Source: Lachnospiraceae bacterium (GTDB taxonomy: Bacteria; Bacillota; Clostridia; Lachnospirales; Lachnospiraceae). From it: 41,915 nucleotides of DNA. Both the position numbers and the translations under genes were made by a program. The DNA is taken from assembly GCA_028696165.1 (NCBI GenBank), contig JAQVHQ010000007.1, positions 1-41,915 on the forward strand. The letters are read 5' to 3'. The notes below the pieces were generated by a model. The model was given only the letters and a program-made list of their open reading frames with translations. It did no database searches and was not told the origin of the DNA. This document shows, one piece after another, positions 9,592 through 17,344 of this stretch. The number at the start of each line of letters is the position of its first letter. Positions within the stretch are counted from its first letter, which is position 1.

Positions 9592-9620
9592 ATTATACTT
9601 ATATATGACACTATTTACAA
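9592..9620 (-). promoter_or_regulatory. Candidate promoter for the glycosyltransferase cassette
   Basis: Minus strand -35 TTGTAA (9615-9620), 17-base spacer, perfect -10 TATAAT (9592-9597). It starts just past the stop of the intact priming transferase and would yield a leader of about 400 bases carrying the 16-bp repeats, the folded element and the terminator. Confidence 0.55.
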
Positions 9621-9628
9621 CATCTATT

Positions 9629-11080
9629 TTACATGGACCCTTCTTGTTTCAAAACTGATAACACCGTTTTACATAGGATACGCAGATCCAGCCCCATACT
9701 CCACTCTGCTATGTATTTGGTGTCTAATTTCACTACTTCTTCAAAATCTGTAATTTCACTCCGTCCACTCACCTGCCACAAACCGGTAATGCCTGGTCTA
9801 ATTGATAATCGTGCTCGATGATGGAGATCATAAGCAGACCATTCATCAAGTGTTGGTGGTCTTGTACCAATTAACGACATATCACCCTTTAAGACGTTAA
9901 AGAACTGTGGGAATTCATCCAGCGAAGTTCTTCTTATGAAATCTCCAATACCTGTTTTTCTTTTACCATTTGGCAGTATCTTGTTACCGATTACTCTCGT
10001 ATCAAATTCAACTTTGAACATCATACCATCTTTGACCCGATTTTCTTTCATCAAATCTTTCTTTCGTTCTTCCGCATCCATATACATACTTCGGAACTTG
10101 TACATTTTAAACTTTTTACCGTTTCTACCAACTCGTACTTGAGAGAAAAAGATTGGCCCCGGAGAACTAATATATATTGCTGGTGCAACAAACAAAAATA
10201 CAATTCCAGTAAAAATACAGCCAACTATTCCTCCAAGGATATCGAGCAGTCTCTTTGCAACCACCTGTTTGACAGTTGCATAATTCATACTTGCAGTAAG
10301 CACTGTATATCCACCAATTTTTTCTACAAACTGCTTACTACCAAGTGTTTCTGACACTTTTGCTAAATTCAGATGAATAGTAACACCCGTCTCCATAAAT
10401 TGATCAATCAAGTCTTGTGGATACGGATGTTCAGAATCCACATTTATCAAAACTTCATCAACCCATTCTCTGCACACATAGTTAGCTGCCGTATTTGAGT
10501 TAGCTACAACCTGTATTCCATCAATCATTTCACCTTGCATATCATTGTCAATAATAACAATTCCCGCAATATTAAACAATTCAAAATTACGTTTTCTAAT
10601 TCTTTCCACAACGGTTGACGCAATATTCTCAGTAGTAACAATCAGTAGAGATCTGTTACCGCCAGCAATCATTTTCTTCTGAATTAGTTTCTTCCATATA
10701 ATTCTTACCACATATGCAAGAATTGCATATACAACAGCCATTAAATACAGCGCAGTTCTTGAATACTTATCTCCTTCCTGTACGGTGAACAAATATAATA
10801 CAGAAAGTAATTCTACTAGCACAACATGTTTTATTGTTGTAGAAAACTCCTGATAGTATCCTCTCTTTAGAACATTTTTCAATGTCTCAAAAAAGAACAG
10901 CACAACCACATCTGCCAATTCAACAAAAATTGCCATATTTCTATACATTGGAATAATATAAGGATTTGTCATCCCATGTCTAAGTACATAGGATAAAAGA
11001 AATGCGACCTGAACACATATCAAGTCTAATATAATAAAATCATAATGTTTAAACCAGCCATTAGAGCTTTTTCTATACAT
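9629..11080 (-). CDS. Priming undecaprenyl-phosphate sugar phosphotransferase (intact copy)
   Basis: A 483-residue polyprenol phosphate phosphoglycosyltransferase of the WbaP/CpsE type. Residues 1-130 hold four to five membrane segments, then a nucleotide-binding-like domain (about 140-255), a further membrane helix (about 280-305) and the C-terminal catalytic domain. Visible signatures are YKFRSMYMDAE with the Asp-Glu pair, RRTSLDEFPQFFNVLKGDMSLIGTRPP and PGITGLWQVSGRSE. It moves a sugar-1-phosphate onto undecaprenyl phosphate and so starts each repeat unit. Its start is preceded by a run of nine G residues that probably acts as the ribosome binding site. A truncated paralogue lies directly upstream. 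Confidence 0.93.
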   Translation of the reverse strand: MYRKSSNGWFKHYDFIILDLICVQVAFLLSYVLRHGMTNPYIIPMYRNMAIFVELADVVVLFFFETLKNVLKRGYYQEFSTTIKHVVLVELLSVLYLFTVQEGDKYSRTALYLMAVVYAILAYVVRIIWKKLIQKKMIAGGNRSLLIVTTENIASTVVERIRKRNFELFNIAGIVIIDNDMQGEMIDGIQVVANSNTAANYVCREWVDEVLINVDSEHPYPQDLIDQFMETGVTIHLNLAKVSETLGSKQFVEKIGGYTVLTASMNYATVKQVVAKRLLDILGGIVGCIFTGIVFLFVAPAIYISSPGPIFFSQVRVGRNGKKFKMYKFRSMYMDAEERKKDLMKENRVKDGMMFKVEFDTRVIGNKILPNGKRKTGIGDFIRRTSLDEFPQFFNVLKGDMSLIGTRPPTLDEWSAYDLHHRARLSIRPGITGLWQVSGRSEITDFEEVVKLDTKYIAEWSMGLDLRILCKTVLSVLKQEGSM

Positions 11081-11370
11081 ATCTCTCTACCCCCCCCCGA
11101 AAATTTCGGCGGGTTTCTTCAGTTTCTTTTTCCTCTTCCATCGGTTACAATAATCTATCTCATCATAATTTCCCATGTTTATATTCATCTTTATTTTGAC
11201 ATGTCAACAGCCCACAAGTTTGCAAGAACTTGTAGAGCTGAGACTAATCCTCCTTTTTCGATTCTACTCATTAAGATTGGGTCAAAATTGAGCATCCAAG
11301 AAGCCACACCTCTTTTCATGCATCATTCTATTTGACGAACTACATCATTAATGAGAAATCAAAAAAGTTC
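11081..11370. other. Junction region between the truncated and intact priming transferases
   Basis: This 290-bp stretch carries the G run and a candidate minus promoter: -35 TTGACA (11202-11207), 18-base spacer, -10 TATAAA (11178-11183). The -35 overlaps the perfect palindrome TTGACATGTCAA (11196-11207), a possible operator. A 42-codon minus ORF (11191-11319) has no ribosome binding site and no recognised family. The DNA does not continue the upstream transferase gene, so it looks like a recombination junction, perhaps with relic mobile DNA. Confidence 0.5.
11090..11098 (-). repeat. Nine-base G homopolymer at the ribosome binding site of the priming transferase
   Basis: On the coding (minus) strand the run GGGGGGGGG ends 9 bases before the ATG at 11080 and sits after a CCGAAATTTTCGG palindrome. 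No other Shine-Dalgarno sequence is present, so the G run itself probably pairs with the 16S rRNA. A tract this long is prone to slippage. Confidence 0.75.
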
Positions 11371-12615
11371 TCAGCCAATAGGACAAACGCTTGAAAACAC
11401 TGGGTTTTTCTTGGTTGTACCTATTATATAGCAGTTCCCCACCAGGCTCATATCACCCTTCAGCACATTGAAAAACTGCGGGAACTCGTCGATGGAAGTC
11501 TTCCTTATAAAATGTCCCACGCCCTTGATAATTCGCGGATCGTCCTTCATCTTGAACATCAAACCGTTCATCTCATTCTTTTCCATCAGTTCTTTTTTTC
11601 GTTTCTCCGCATCCATATACATAGACCGGAACTTATAGATCTTGAACTTGCGTCCATTCATACCCACACGCTCCTGCGCGAAGAATATCGGTCCCGGGCT
11701 TTTACTATAGATAGCCGGCCCTACGAAGATGCATAAGATACCCGTAAGTATCACGCCCACGATACCGCCCAGGATATCCAGACATCTCTTCAAAACCGCC
11801 TGTCTCAGGCTGGCCATCCTCAGGCAGCTGGTCATAACTGTGTAACCCGCAAAGCTCTCTATGAGCTTATCTCCGCCTAATTTACCAATCTTAGACAACG
11901 TCACATGAATGGTGATTCCCATCTCCACACAGGCTTCCATTAATTCCGAAGGCAACTCCACATCATCAGGCAGATTAACCAGTACCTCATCCACCACATT
12001 CTTCTGGAGGTATTCGATGACATTCGTCTTCTTATTCAACACATGAACACCATAAGTTTCTATGGATTTTCCATTATCATCCAGTAAAACCACCGCATTG
12101 ATACGGTAATCGCGGTACCTTATCTTCTTTATCGCCTCTATCGTCTCACTCACTACTGCTATAGAAGTCACCAGAACCACCGAACGTCTGTCTTTTAATC
12201 TCTCGACCCGGCTTCTGACAATCTGCTTAAGCAACATACGCAAGCACCACATCGCCACGATTCCAAATCCCCATGTAAACATGAAAACCATACGTGAAAA
12301 ATTAGAAGATACCTTCACCACGAACATATACGCAACAAGGCAGACCATGGTAATCGAGACATGCTTAATCACCGCCACCAATTCCGCAAATGGTCCTCTC
12401 TTTATGATATTCTTATAAGATTCATTAAAGAGCATAACAAGAAGATCCATCAAAACCAGCACAAAGCCCACTCGCAGATAAGAATCATCATCATATGGGA
12501 AATCAAAGCCATTACGAATCATATAACTTAAGACAAATACAACCTGAAGCACGATAATATCCAGCAAGATAAAATCCCAGTGTTTTAATAAACTATTCTT
12601 CTTATTATTGTACAT
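11371..12615 (-). pseudogene. Priming sugar phosphotransferase, C-terminally truncated copy
   Basis: A 414-residue open frame, paralogous to the intact transferase at 9629-11080: same membrane N-terminus, VLQVVFVLSYMIRNG, YKFRSMYMDAE and FIRKTSIDEFPQFFNVLKGD. After MSLVG (about 11437) the sequence departs abruptly into about 26 unrelated residues ending NPVFSSVCPIG. The missing part is the RPP motif and the PGxTGLWQ block, about 75 residues that are nearly invariant in the family. It is probably inactive as a priming enzyme, although the frame is otherwise open. Its base composition is closer to the kinase block than to the AT-rich cassette, so it may be the older resident copy, broken when a new cassette recombined in. 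Confidence 0.85.
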
Positions 12616-12980
12616 TGGTCAACATCACTCACCTATCCTCATTTACTACTCTGGTATAACTCGTGTCACATATTATGTAACTGAGTTTAATTCTAACATA
12701 CCCCACTTCATTTTTGAAGCACTAAAACTGCTTTATTTCTTACCATTTTTTGCATATTTTCCATATTTAGTCACACAAATAGCTTCCATCCTCCATGAAC
12801 CGCTTATTTAAAATCAACTCTTTTGCACAAACACAACCCAAATACAATCATACTCAACAAACTAAGCTTCTAACCTCCCTACTCCCACAATCCCCGTGAC
12901 ATCCCATGTCACGTGCCCTCACTGCCACCCACAAACTTTTCTTTTCTCTTCTCCACAACCCCGCCACCGGCCCGTACCCA
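12616..12980. other. Intergenic region before the truncated transferase
   Basis: A 365-bp stretch with no supported gene. The part next to the palindrome (12870-12980) is strikingly C-rich on the plus strand. A small hairpin, GTGACAT/ATGTCAC, lies at 12896-12912. The truncated transferase start at 12615 has a weak AGGTGAG upstream. No convincing consensus promoter was found. Confidence 0.5.
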
Positions 12981-13263
12981 GCCAGTCAGAAAGTCTTACC
13001 GAGTGCAAAAAACACAGTGCGTTTATGGATATCGGAATAAGCTGATAAATATCTTAGGTCGAAGTCACCCCGGTTTATGGGATTCAGGCATATTCGGCAT
13101 GTATGCTGATGCATACCTGCCTCAGGATGCCTCGAAATGGTGCTTGGTAAGCACCATTTCGTCCCATAAACCGGGGTGACTTCGACCTAAGATATTTATC
13201 AGCTTATTCCGATATCCATAAACGCACTGTGTTTTTTGCACTCGGTAAGACTTTCTGACTGGC
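12981..13263. repeat. 283-bp palindromic element with 102-bp perfect inverted arms
   Basis: Bases 12981-13082 are the exact reverse complement of 13162-13263, all 102 positions matching. The 79-base centre contains a second perfect hairpin (13133-13145 with 13149-13161) and a near-perfect one around GTATGCTGATGCATAC (13096-13121). It begins 11 bases past the stop codon of the BY-kinase gene. No open transposase, and no clear target duplication at its edges. A MITE-like element or a palindromic duplication are the two readings. Confidence 0.92.
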
Positions 13264-13274
13264 GTCCCTCCCCC

Positions 13275-13976
13275 TTACTCCTCATCCTCATGCTTATAAT
13301 ACTTCGTATACCGCTTTCCATAATACTGCCCATAATACTTCCCGCTAGTCTTCTTAGTAACCTTATTAAGAATAACTCCCAGAATCGGACAATTCGCATT
13401 CTCCAGCTTCTTCTTAGTCTCCTGAGCAAACCGATATTTAATCATCCCGGCTTCCAACAGAAGAATAGCTCCATCACACTGCTGAGATACAATAGCAGCA
13501 TCCACAACCATCCCCAGCGGAGGACAATCCACGATAATATAATCAAAAGTCTCTCTCAATTTAGTAACCATAACCTGAAACATCTTACTGGAAAGTAATT
13601 CCGTAGGATTAGGAGGTACCACTCCTGCAAATATAACAGCAAGAGAAGGAGTATCCGTAGCATACATAATCTCATTGAAAGTACACTGTCCTGACAGGAA
13701 ATGAGATAACCCTTTCTTCACTCTTCCACCTGCAACCTGATTAATCAGTGCAGGCTTACGAAGATCCACATCCAGCAGCAATACCTTCTTATTTAAATTA
13801 GCCAGTGACTGTGCCAGATGAAGGGTAGTACTGCTCTTTCCTTCTCCCGAGATACAGCTGGTAACCATAATCACCTTTTTATTATCTCCACAAAACTGAA
13901 TGTTTGTACGCAGTGTCTTAAGTTCCTCGGTCACTTCATAGGATAGTTCTTCTTTTTCGAAAGCAATTTTTTCCAT
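13275..13976 (-). CDS. Capsule/EPS BY-kinase (CpsD/CapB-like tyrosine autokinase)
   Basis: A 233-residue cytoplasmic bacterial tyrosine kinase. Walker A is SGEGKSST (43-50), Walker A' is LLLDVDLRKP (67-75) and Walker B is YIIVDCPP (146-153). The C-terminus has a tyrosine cluster, seven Tyr between residues 214 and 227, that is normally autophosphorylated. In Firmicutes this protein is activated by the CpsC-type membrane protein, encoded here at 17345-18052, and is dephosphorylated by the PHP phosphatase encoded just upstream. The start overlaps the phosphatase stop (TAATG), indicating coupled translation, with AGAGGAAG as the ribosome binding site. Phosphorylation state usually sets polymer length and amount. 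Confidence 0.93.
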   Translation of the reverse strand: MEKIAFEKEELSYEVTEELKTLRTNIQFCGDNKKVIMVTSCISGEGKSSTTLHLAQSLANLNKKVLLLDVDLRKPALINQVAGGRVKKGLSHFLSGQCTFNEIMYATDTPSLAVIFAGVVPPNPTELLSSKMFQVMVTKLRETFDYIIVDCPPLGMVVDAAIVSQQCDGAILLLEAGMIKYRFAQETKKKLENANCPILGVILNKVTKKTSGKYYGQYYGKRYTKYYKHEDEE

Positions 13977-14731
13977 TATTTCTTCCTCTCATTTGTTTTA
14001 ATATCATCTATAATCTTACGGGGATTCTTGACAAATATGCGTTTTGCATAATCATACCCCATCTTTTTTTCAACATAATCTGCGCATTCCCCCAGATTAG
14101 GGATGCGGTAAACATCATCATGACTGTCACTGGCGATAAAACTGACCAGATCCTCTTCCATGAGTTTTCTGCAAAATCTCTTTACCTTCCAGCCGCTTTT
14201 GCCCAGCACACTGTTGGCATTAATCTGTATATATCCACCCAGATTTACTATTTCCTCTACTAATTCTAACGTCTTATCTTCAAAAAGGCAAGGATAACGT
14301 TCAATATGGGCTAATACCGGTTTGAATCCGGCAACAATTAATTCATAAACCTGATTACGGATTGTCCTGAAATTGTGACTGGATGAGAATTCAACCAACA
14401 CATAAGAACTGCCTGCCAAAGTTGGGCGTTCTCCATTCTTCAGACGCTTTACCATGCTGTTATGGCAATGGTATTCGCAGCCTAAATATACTTCCATATC
14501 AAGATTCATCTTCAGAATCATGCGCTGCATCTTATAAAATTCTTCTTTAATTTTCTCCATGGATGTTTCAAAATAGTCGATTCTATAATGTGGTGTCAGA
14601 ATAATCTTCGTCACGCCCTGTCTGCTGGCACGGCGCAGCATCTTTCTGGCCATCTTATAGGTATCCGCTCCATCATCTACATGAGGAAGCATGTGGCAGT
14701 GAATATCCATGATATCTTCTATGTATTTCAT
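13976..14731 (-). CDS. PHP-type tyrosine phosphatase (CpsB/CapC-like)
   Basis: A 251-residue manganese-dependent phosphatase of the PHP fold. Metal-binding motifs are DIHCHMLPHVDDG (9-21), LTPHY (about 45), a CEYHCHN segment, LAHIERYP and ASDSHDD. Family members remove phosphate from the BY-kinase tyrosine cluster. AGGGAAG lies upstream of the ATG at 14731. The order phosphatase-kinase is the standard Firmicute capsule order, but here it is separated from cpsC by a sortase, an LCP protein and a wall protein. A terminator lies upstream at 14806-14843, so the pair probably needs its own promoter between 14732 and 14805 or partial read-through; none was clear. Confidence 0.92.
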   Translation of the reverse strand: MKYIEDIMDIHCHMLPHVDDGADTYKMARKMLRRASRQGVTKIILTPHYRIDYFETSMEKIKEEFYKMQRMILKMNLDMEVYLGCEYHCHNSMVKRLKNGERPTLAGSSYVLVEFSSSHNFRTIRNQVYELIVAGFKPVLAHIERYPCLFEDKTLELVEEIVNLGGYIQINANSVLGKSGWKVKRFCRKLMEEDLVSFIASDSHDDVYRIPNLGECADYVEKKMGYDYAKRIFVKNPRKIIDDIKTNERKK

Positions 14732-14805
14732 GCATCTTCCCTTATCCCTTATATTCTTCTGAAAAATCCACTATACGGATTTTTATCCATTGTTTTTGTA
14801 ATAAG

Positions 14806-14843
14806 CCAAAAATCTCTTTCAAGATGACCTCTTGAAAGAGATT
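14806..14843 (-). terminator. Intrinsic terminator after the small wall protein gene
   Basis: A perfect 13-bp stem (14811-14823 with 14831-14843, AATCTCTTTCAAG and its complement), 7-base loop, then TTTTTGG on the minus strand. It ends the unit starting at the promoter at 15514-15542. Confidence 0.85.
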
Positions 14844-14870
14844 TCCGTGGCTTTACTTAATTATCACTAA

Positions 14871-15443
14871 TTAAGCTCTTTTTCTTCTGAAAGTAACGCA
14901 AGCTCCGAAAGCTGCTACCATAGCAAGTGCAGCAACAACAGTAACCATCATAGATTCTCCTGTTTTTGCTGATGTTGTTGTAGAAGAACTAGAAGATGTA
15001 CTTGTTGAAGCAGATGATTTAGTTCCGTTATCAACAGCGATTGCAAATGGTGATAAACTTGTCAGACCTGTAATTGTTACAGTACCATTACCTGCTGTAG
15101 CAGCCTCTTTAGTCCAAGCACCATTCACATAGTGAAGTGCTGCAACTTTAGAGCTAGTAGTAACGCCAGGTACATTAACAGTAACTGAACCATTGGTCAG
15201 TGTACCAGTTAACTCAAAAGCATAGATGCTGGTTGTAGATGTACTAAGACCAGCAGCTGTAAGAATATCTGCAACAGAACTTACAGTTGGAGCTGCAACT
15301 GTGCTTGCGCTAACAGTTACACCTGGAGTAGCTGATGTCACTCCTGAAACTGGGCTTGGTGCAGCCATAACAGCCATACCTGTAGCTAAAGTAAGAACTA
15401 AAGCTAATGTTACTGCAAACAATTTTTTAGATAAATTTTTCAT
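14871..15443 (-). CDS. Small secreted wall-anchored protein with SAKTGE tail
   Basis: A 190-residue protein with a clear signal peptide (about 1-28, cut after VMAAP), a Ser/Thr/Val-rich middle resembling a short beta domain (FELTGTLTNGSVTVNVPG), a Ser/Thr linker, and a C-terminal sorting-like signal: SAKTGE, a hydrophobic helix and RRKRA. The motif is not LPXTG but fits the loose x-x-T-G type seen in Clostridia and would be a candidate substrate of the sortase B two genes upstream. It has AGGAGGAG at the start, its own promoter and a strong terminator, suggesting high expression as a separate transcript inside the polysaccharide operon. Function unknown. Confidence 0.8.
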   Translation of the reverse strand: MKNLSKKLFAVTLALVLTLATGMAVMAAPSPVSGVTSATPGVTVSASTVAAPTVSSVADILTAAGLSTSTTSIYAFELTGTLTNGSVTVNVPGVTTSSKVAALHYVNGAWTKEAATAGNGTVTITGLTSLSPFAIAVDNGTKSSASTSTSSSSSTTTSAKTGESMMVTVVAALAMVAAFGACVTFRRKRA

Positions 15444-15513
15444 CGGTATCTCCTCCTTTTCTCAATATTGATAGAACTTCCCGGCCGAAAGCCCATGAGG
15501 CCTATCTTCCTGT

Positions 15514-15542
15514 ATTGTAACACAATCATTTTTCTTTGTAAA
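15514..15542 (-). promoter_or_regulatory. Promoter for the small wall protein, inside the end of the LCP gene
   Basis: Minus strand -35 TTTACA (15537-15542), 17-base spacer, -10 TACAAT (15514-15519). The leader (about 60 bases) can pair GATAG with CTATC around a GGCC/GGCC helix, leaving the AGGAGGAG ribosome binding site outside the fold. Confidence 0.65.
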
Positions 15543-16530
15543 ACAGTTTGATTACTAATTCTTTCAATTTGTCATAATTGACCAAATATTCGTCATGTTC
15601 TGCACCTGCAGTTATCTCTCCCGGCACTATTTCCGGTTCATCCTCCAAATCATAGCTGGCCAGACTCTTTAGACTGTCTGCGCTTAAATCTGTATTCATA
15701 TATGGGCTTGCAGCATTATACAGAGTGTTATACATATCTGCACTGCCTGAAGTCATGGTTTTTGCCTTTGACAGTAACGCCGGTATAAACTGATTCTGAC
15801 GTTTCATACGATCCATATTGCTTCCAGTCACTGAAGTATCACGATACCGTACATAACGTTCTGCCTGTGCACCATTTAGAGTAATCGTACTTCCCTGCAC
15901 AAATGCCGGATCAATAACAGTATAATCTTCCGGCACTGTCAATTCCACACCCCCTAATGCATCTGTGATACTGGTGATTCCATCAATATTCAGTGCAAGA
16001 CATTCATCGATAGGAATCTGGTAGAGCAGCTCAGATACTGCATTTTTCATAAGCCAGTTGCTCTTGCTTCCACCGTCTCCATATCCATACTGGAGGGTTA
16101 TCTGGGCCTTTTCTGTAGTGGATAAGGTTCCATTACTGTCATAGATATCCACAGCCACCATAGATTCTCTCGGGATTTCCAACATTTTTGTCTTCTTGGT
16201 CTCTGTATCCATAATCAGTACGATAATACAATCTGACTGACCGGCAAATCCCGGGCTTTTCACTGTCTGTGCACTTTCCCTGGTATCTACTCCAAGAAAC
16301 AGCAGTGTATTTAAGTTTGTGTTGTATTCATATTCTGTTCCATTATAAATGATATTGCGATAGTCAATGGTTTCCGTTGTCTCTACGTCTTCACTGGCCT
16401 GACTGTTCTGGGTTATGGTTTTGTTCCGGTTACGGGTTGCAAAGAATACTCCTGCTCCCACAGCGGCTGCTAATATTAACACTACCAGAATAATCGTAAC
16501 CAAATTCGAATTATTGCCCTGCTTCTTCAC
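15526..16530 (-). CDS. LytR-CpsA-Psr (LCP) family polymer ligase
   Basis: A 334-residue membrane-anchored protein: transmembrane helix at 11-32, then an extracellular LCP domain. Landmarks are LFLGVDTRE (77-85), MLEIPRES with the key Arg (116-123), GGVELTVPEDY and RYVRYRDTS. LCP enzymes move undecaprenyl-linked glycopolymers onto peptidoglycan, so this is the likely attachment step for the polymer made here. The start is GTG at 16530, overlapping the sortase gene end by 20 bases, with GGAGG upstream. The last codons contain the promoter of the next gene. Confidence 0.92.
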   Translation of the reverse strand: MKKQGNNSNLVTIILVVLILAAAVGAGVFFATRNRNKTITQNSQASEDVETTETIDYRNIIYNGTEYEYNTNLNTLLFLGVDTRESAQTVKSPGFAGQSDCIIVLIMDTETKKTKMLEIPRESMVAVDIYDSNGTLSTTEKAQITLQYGYGDGGSKSNWLMKNAVSELLYQIPIDECLALNIDGITSITDALGGVELTVPEDYTVIDPAFVQGSTITLNGAQAERYVRYRDTSVTGSNMDRMKRQNQFIPALLSKAKTMTSGSADMYNTLYNAASPYMNTDLSADSLKSLASYDLEDEPEIVPGEITAGAEHDEYLVNYDKLKELVIKLFYKEK

Positions 16531-17329
16531 TAATTAACACTGCCTCCACTAAATATCGGTTGTTCGGTTGACCTGTAATACAGGTGCTGAGCGTAAGGAT
16601 TCTGCTGTTGATGTCTACTGTCACATCTCTGTTCACGATATTATTCATATCATTACCATTTAATATAGAATCTAAATATTCCTGACGTCCTGCTTCCTGA
16701 GTAAAATCAAAGGTGTTCAGTATGTGCCGGTCACTATAAACAACTGAAGCAAATATCTGATATGTACGTTTGTAATCTGGCGTATAGACGATAATCTGCG
16801 GATGCGCTGCCATATAGCTGCTGTCCCGATACTTCTGAAGTGTACCGAACATACTTCCATTTCTCATATTATGTCCATAAACTACTGTATCAAAATCTGA
16901 GAAGTCCTTTGCATTATAGTTTTCTGTATAGATAGATCCCGGATATCCGGCAGCTCCTTCTATGGTATTATTCAGATAATAGACATTGTCCGTCGCTGAT
17001 TGAGCCACTGGGTAATCCACATTTGTATCCGGAATCTGTATCCACGCATAGATATCCGGATTCGTCTGCCATAGAGTATTAAAGTCTATGGGGATGTCCA
17101 CTGGAACCGGTGTCTCTGCCACTGGCTCCTCCACTGGTTCCTCTGCCGGTGCCGGTTCTGGTTCTTCTGCTGGCTCTGGCTCAGGTTCCGGTTCTTCTAC
17201 CTCTGCTTTAAGATTTTCATATACATCTTCATTCTGCTTCTGACCCACAAAGTAGTATGTCAGATATCCTACACATCCTGCTACTATAAGAATCAGCAGC
17301 CAGAAGAATGCTTTTCTCTTTCCACTCAT
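16511..17329 (-). CDS. srtB: Class B sortase
   Basis: A 272-residue transpeptidase. An N-terminal membrane helix (9-29) is followed by a Pro/Glu-rich stalk (45-79) that would lift the catalytic domain through the wall. Class B features are DIYAWIQIPDTNVDYPVAQ (92-110), catalytic His in VVYGHNMRNG (His153), Cys in TLSTC (Cys250) and Arg258. Sortases cut a C-terminal sorting motif and join the protein to peptidoglycan or to another pilin. It is the only sortase in the window, placed between the chain-length protein and the LCP ligase, so it may serve the wall proteins and pilins encoded upstream. Confidence 0.95.
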   Translation of the reverse strand: MSGKRKAFFWLLILIVAGCVGYLTYYFVGQKQNEDVYENLKAEVEEPEPEPEPAEEPEPAPAEEPVEEPVAETPVPVDIPIDFNTLWQTNPDIYAWIQIPDTNVDYPVAQSATDNVYYLNNTIEGAAGYPGSIYTENYNAKDFSDFDTVVYGHNMRNGSMFGTLQKYRDSSYMAAHPQIIVYTPDYKRTYQIFASVVYSDRHILNTFDFTQEAGRQEYLDSILNGNDMNNIVNRDVTVDINSRILTLSTCITGQPNNRYLVEAVLISEEAGQ

Positions 17330-17344
17330 TATTATCGCCTGCCT

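Noticed and set aside
11191-11319. 42-residue minus ORF between the two priming transferases
   Set aside because: No ribosome binding site, no recognised family; its stop overlaps the candidate promoter region. Kept only as part of the junction description.
12981-13263. Invertible promoter switch
   Set aside because: The arms are far longer than typical inversion sites and the 79-base centre has no evident promoter; no invertase gene is in the window.
13199-13429. 76-codon Arg-rich minus frame and 13236-13598 plus frame
   Set aside because: Shadows of the BY-kinase gene that run into the palindrome arm.
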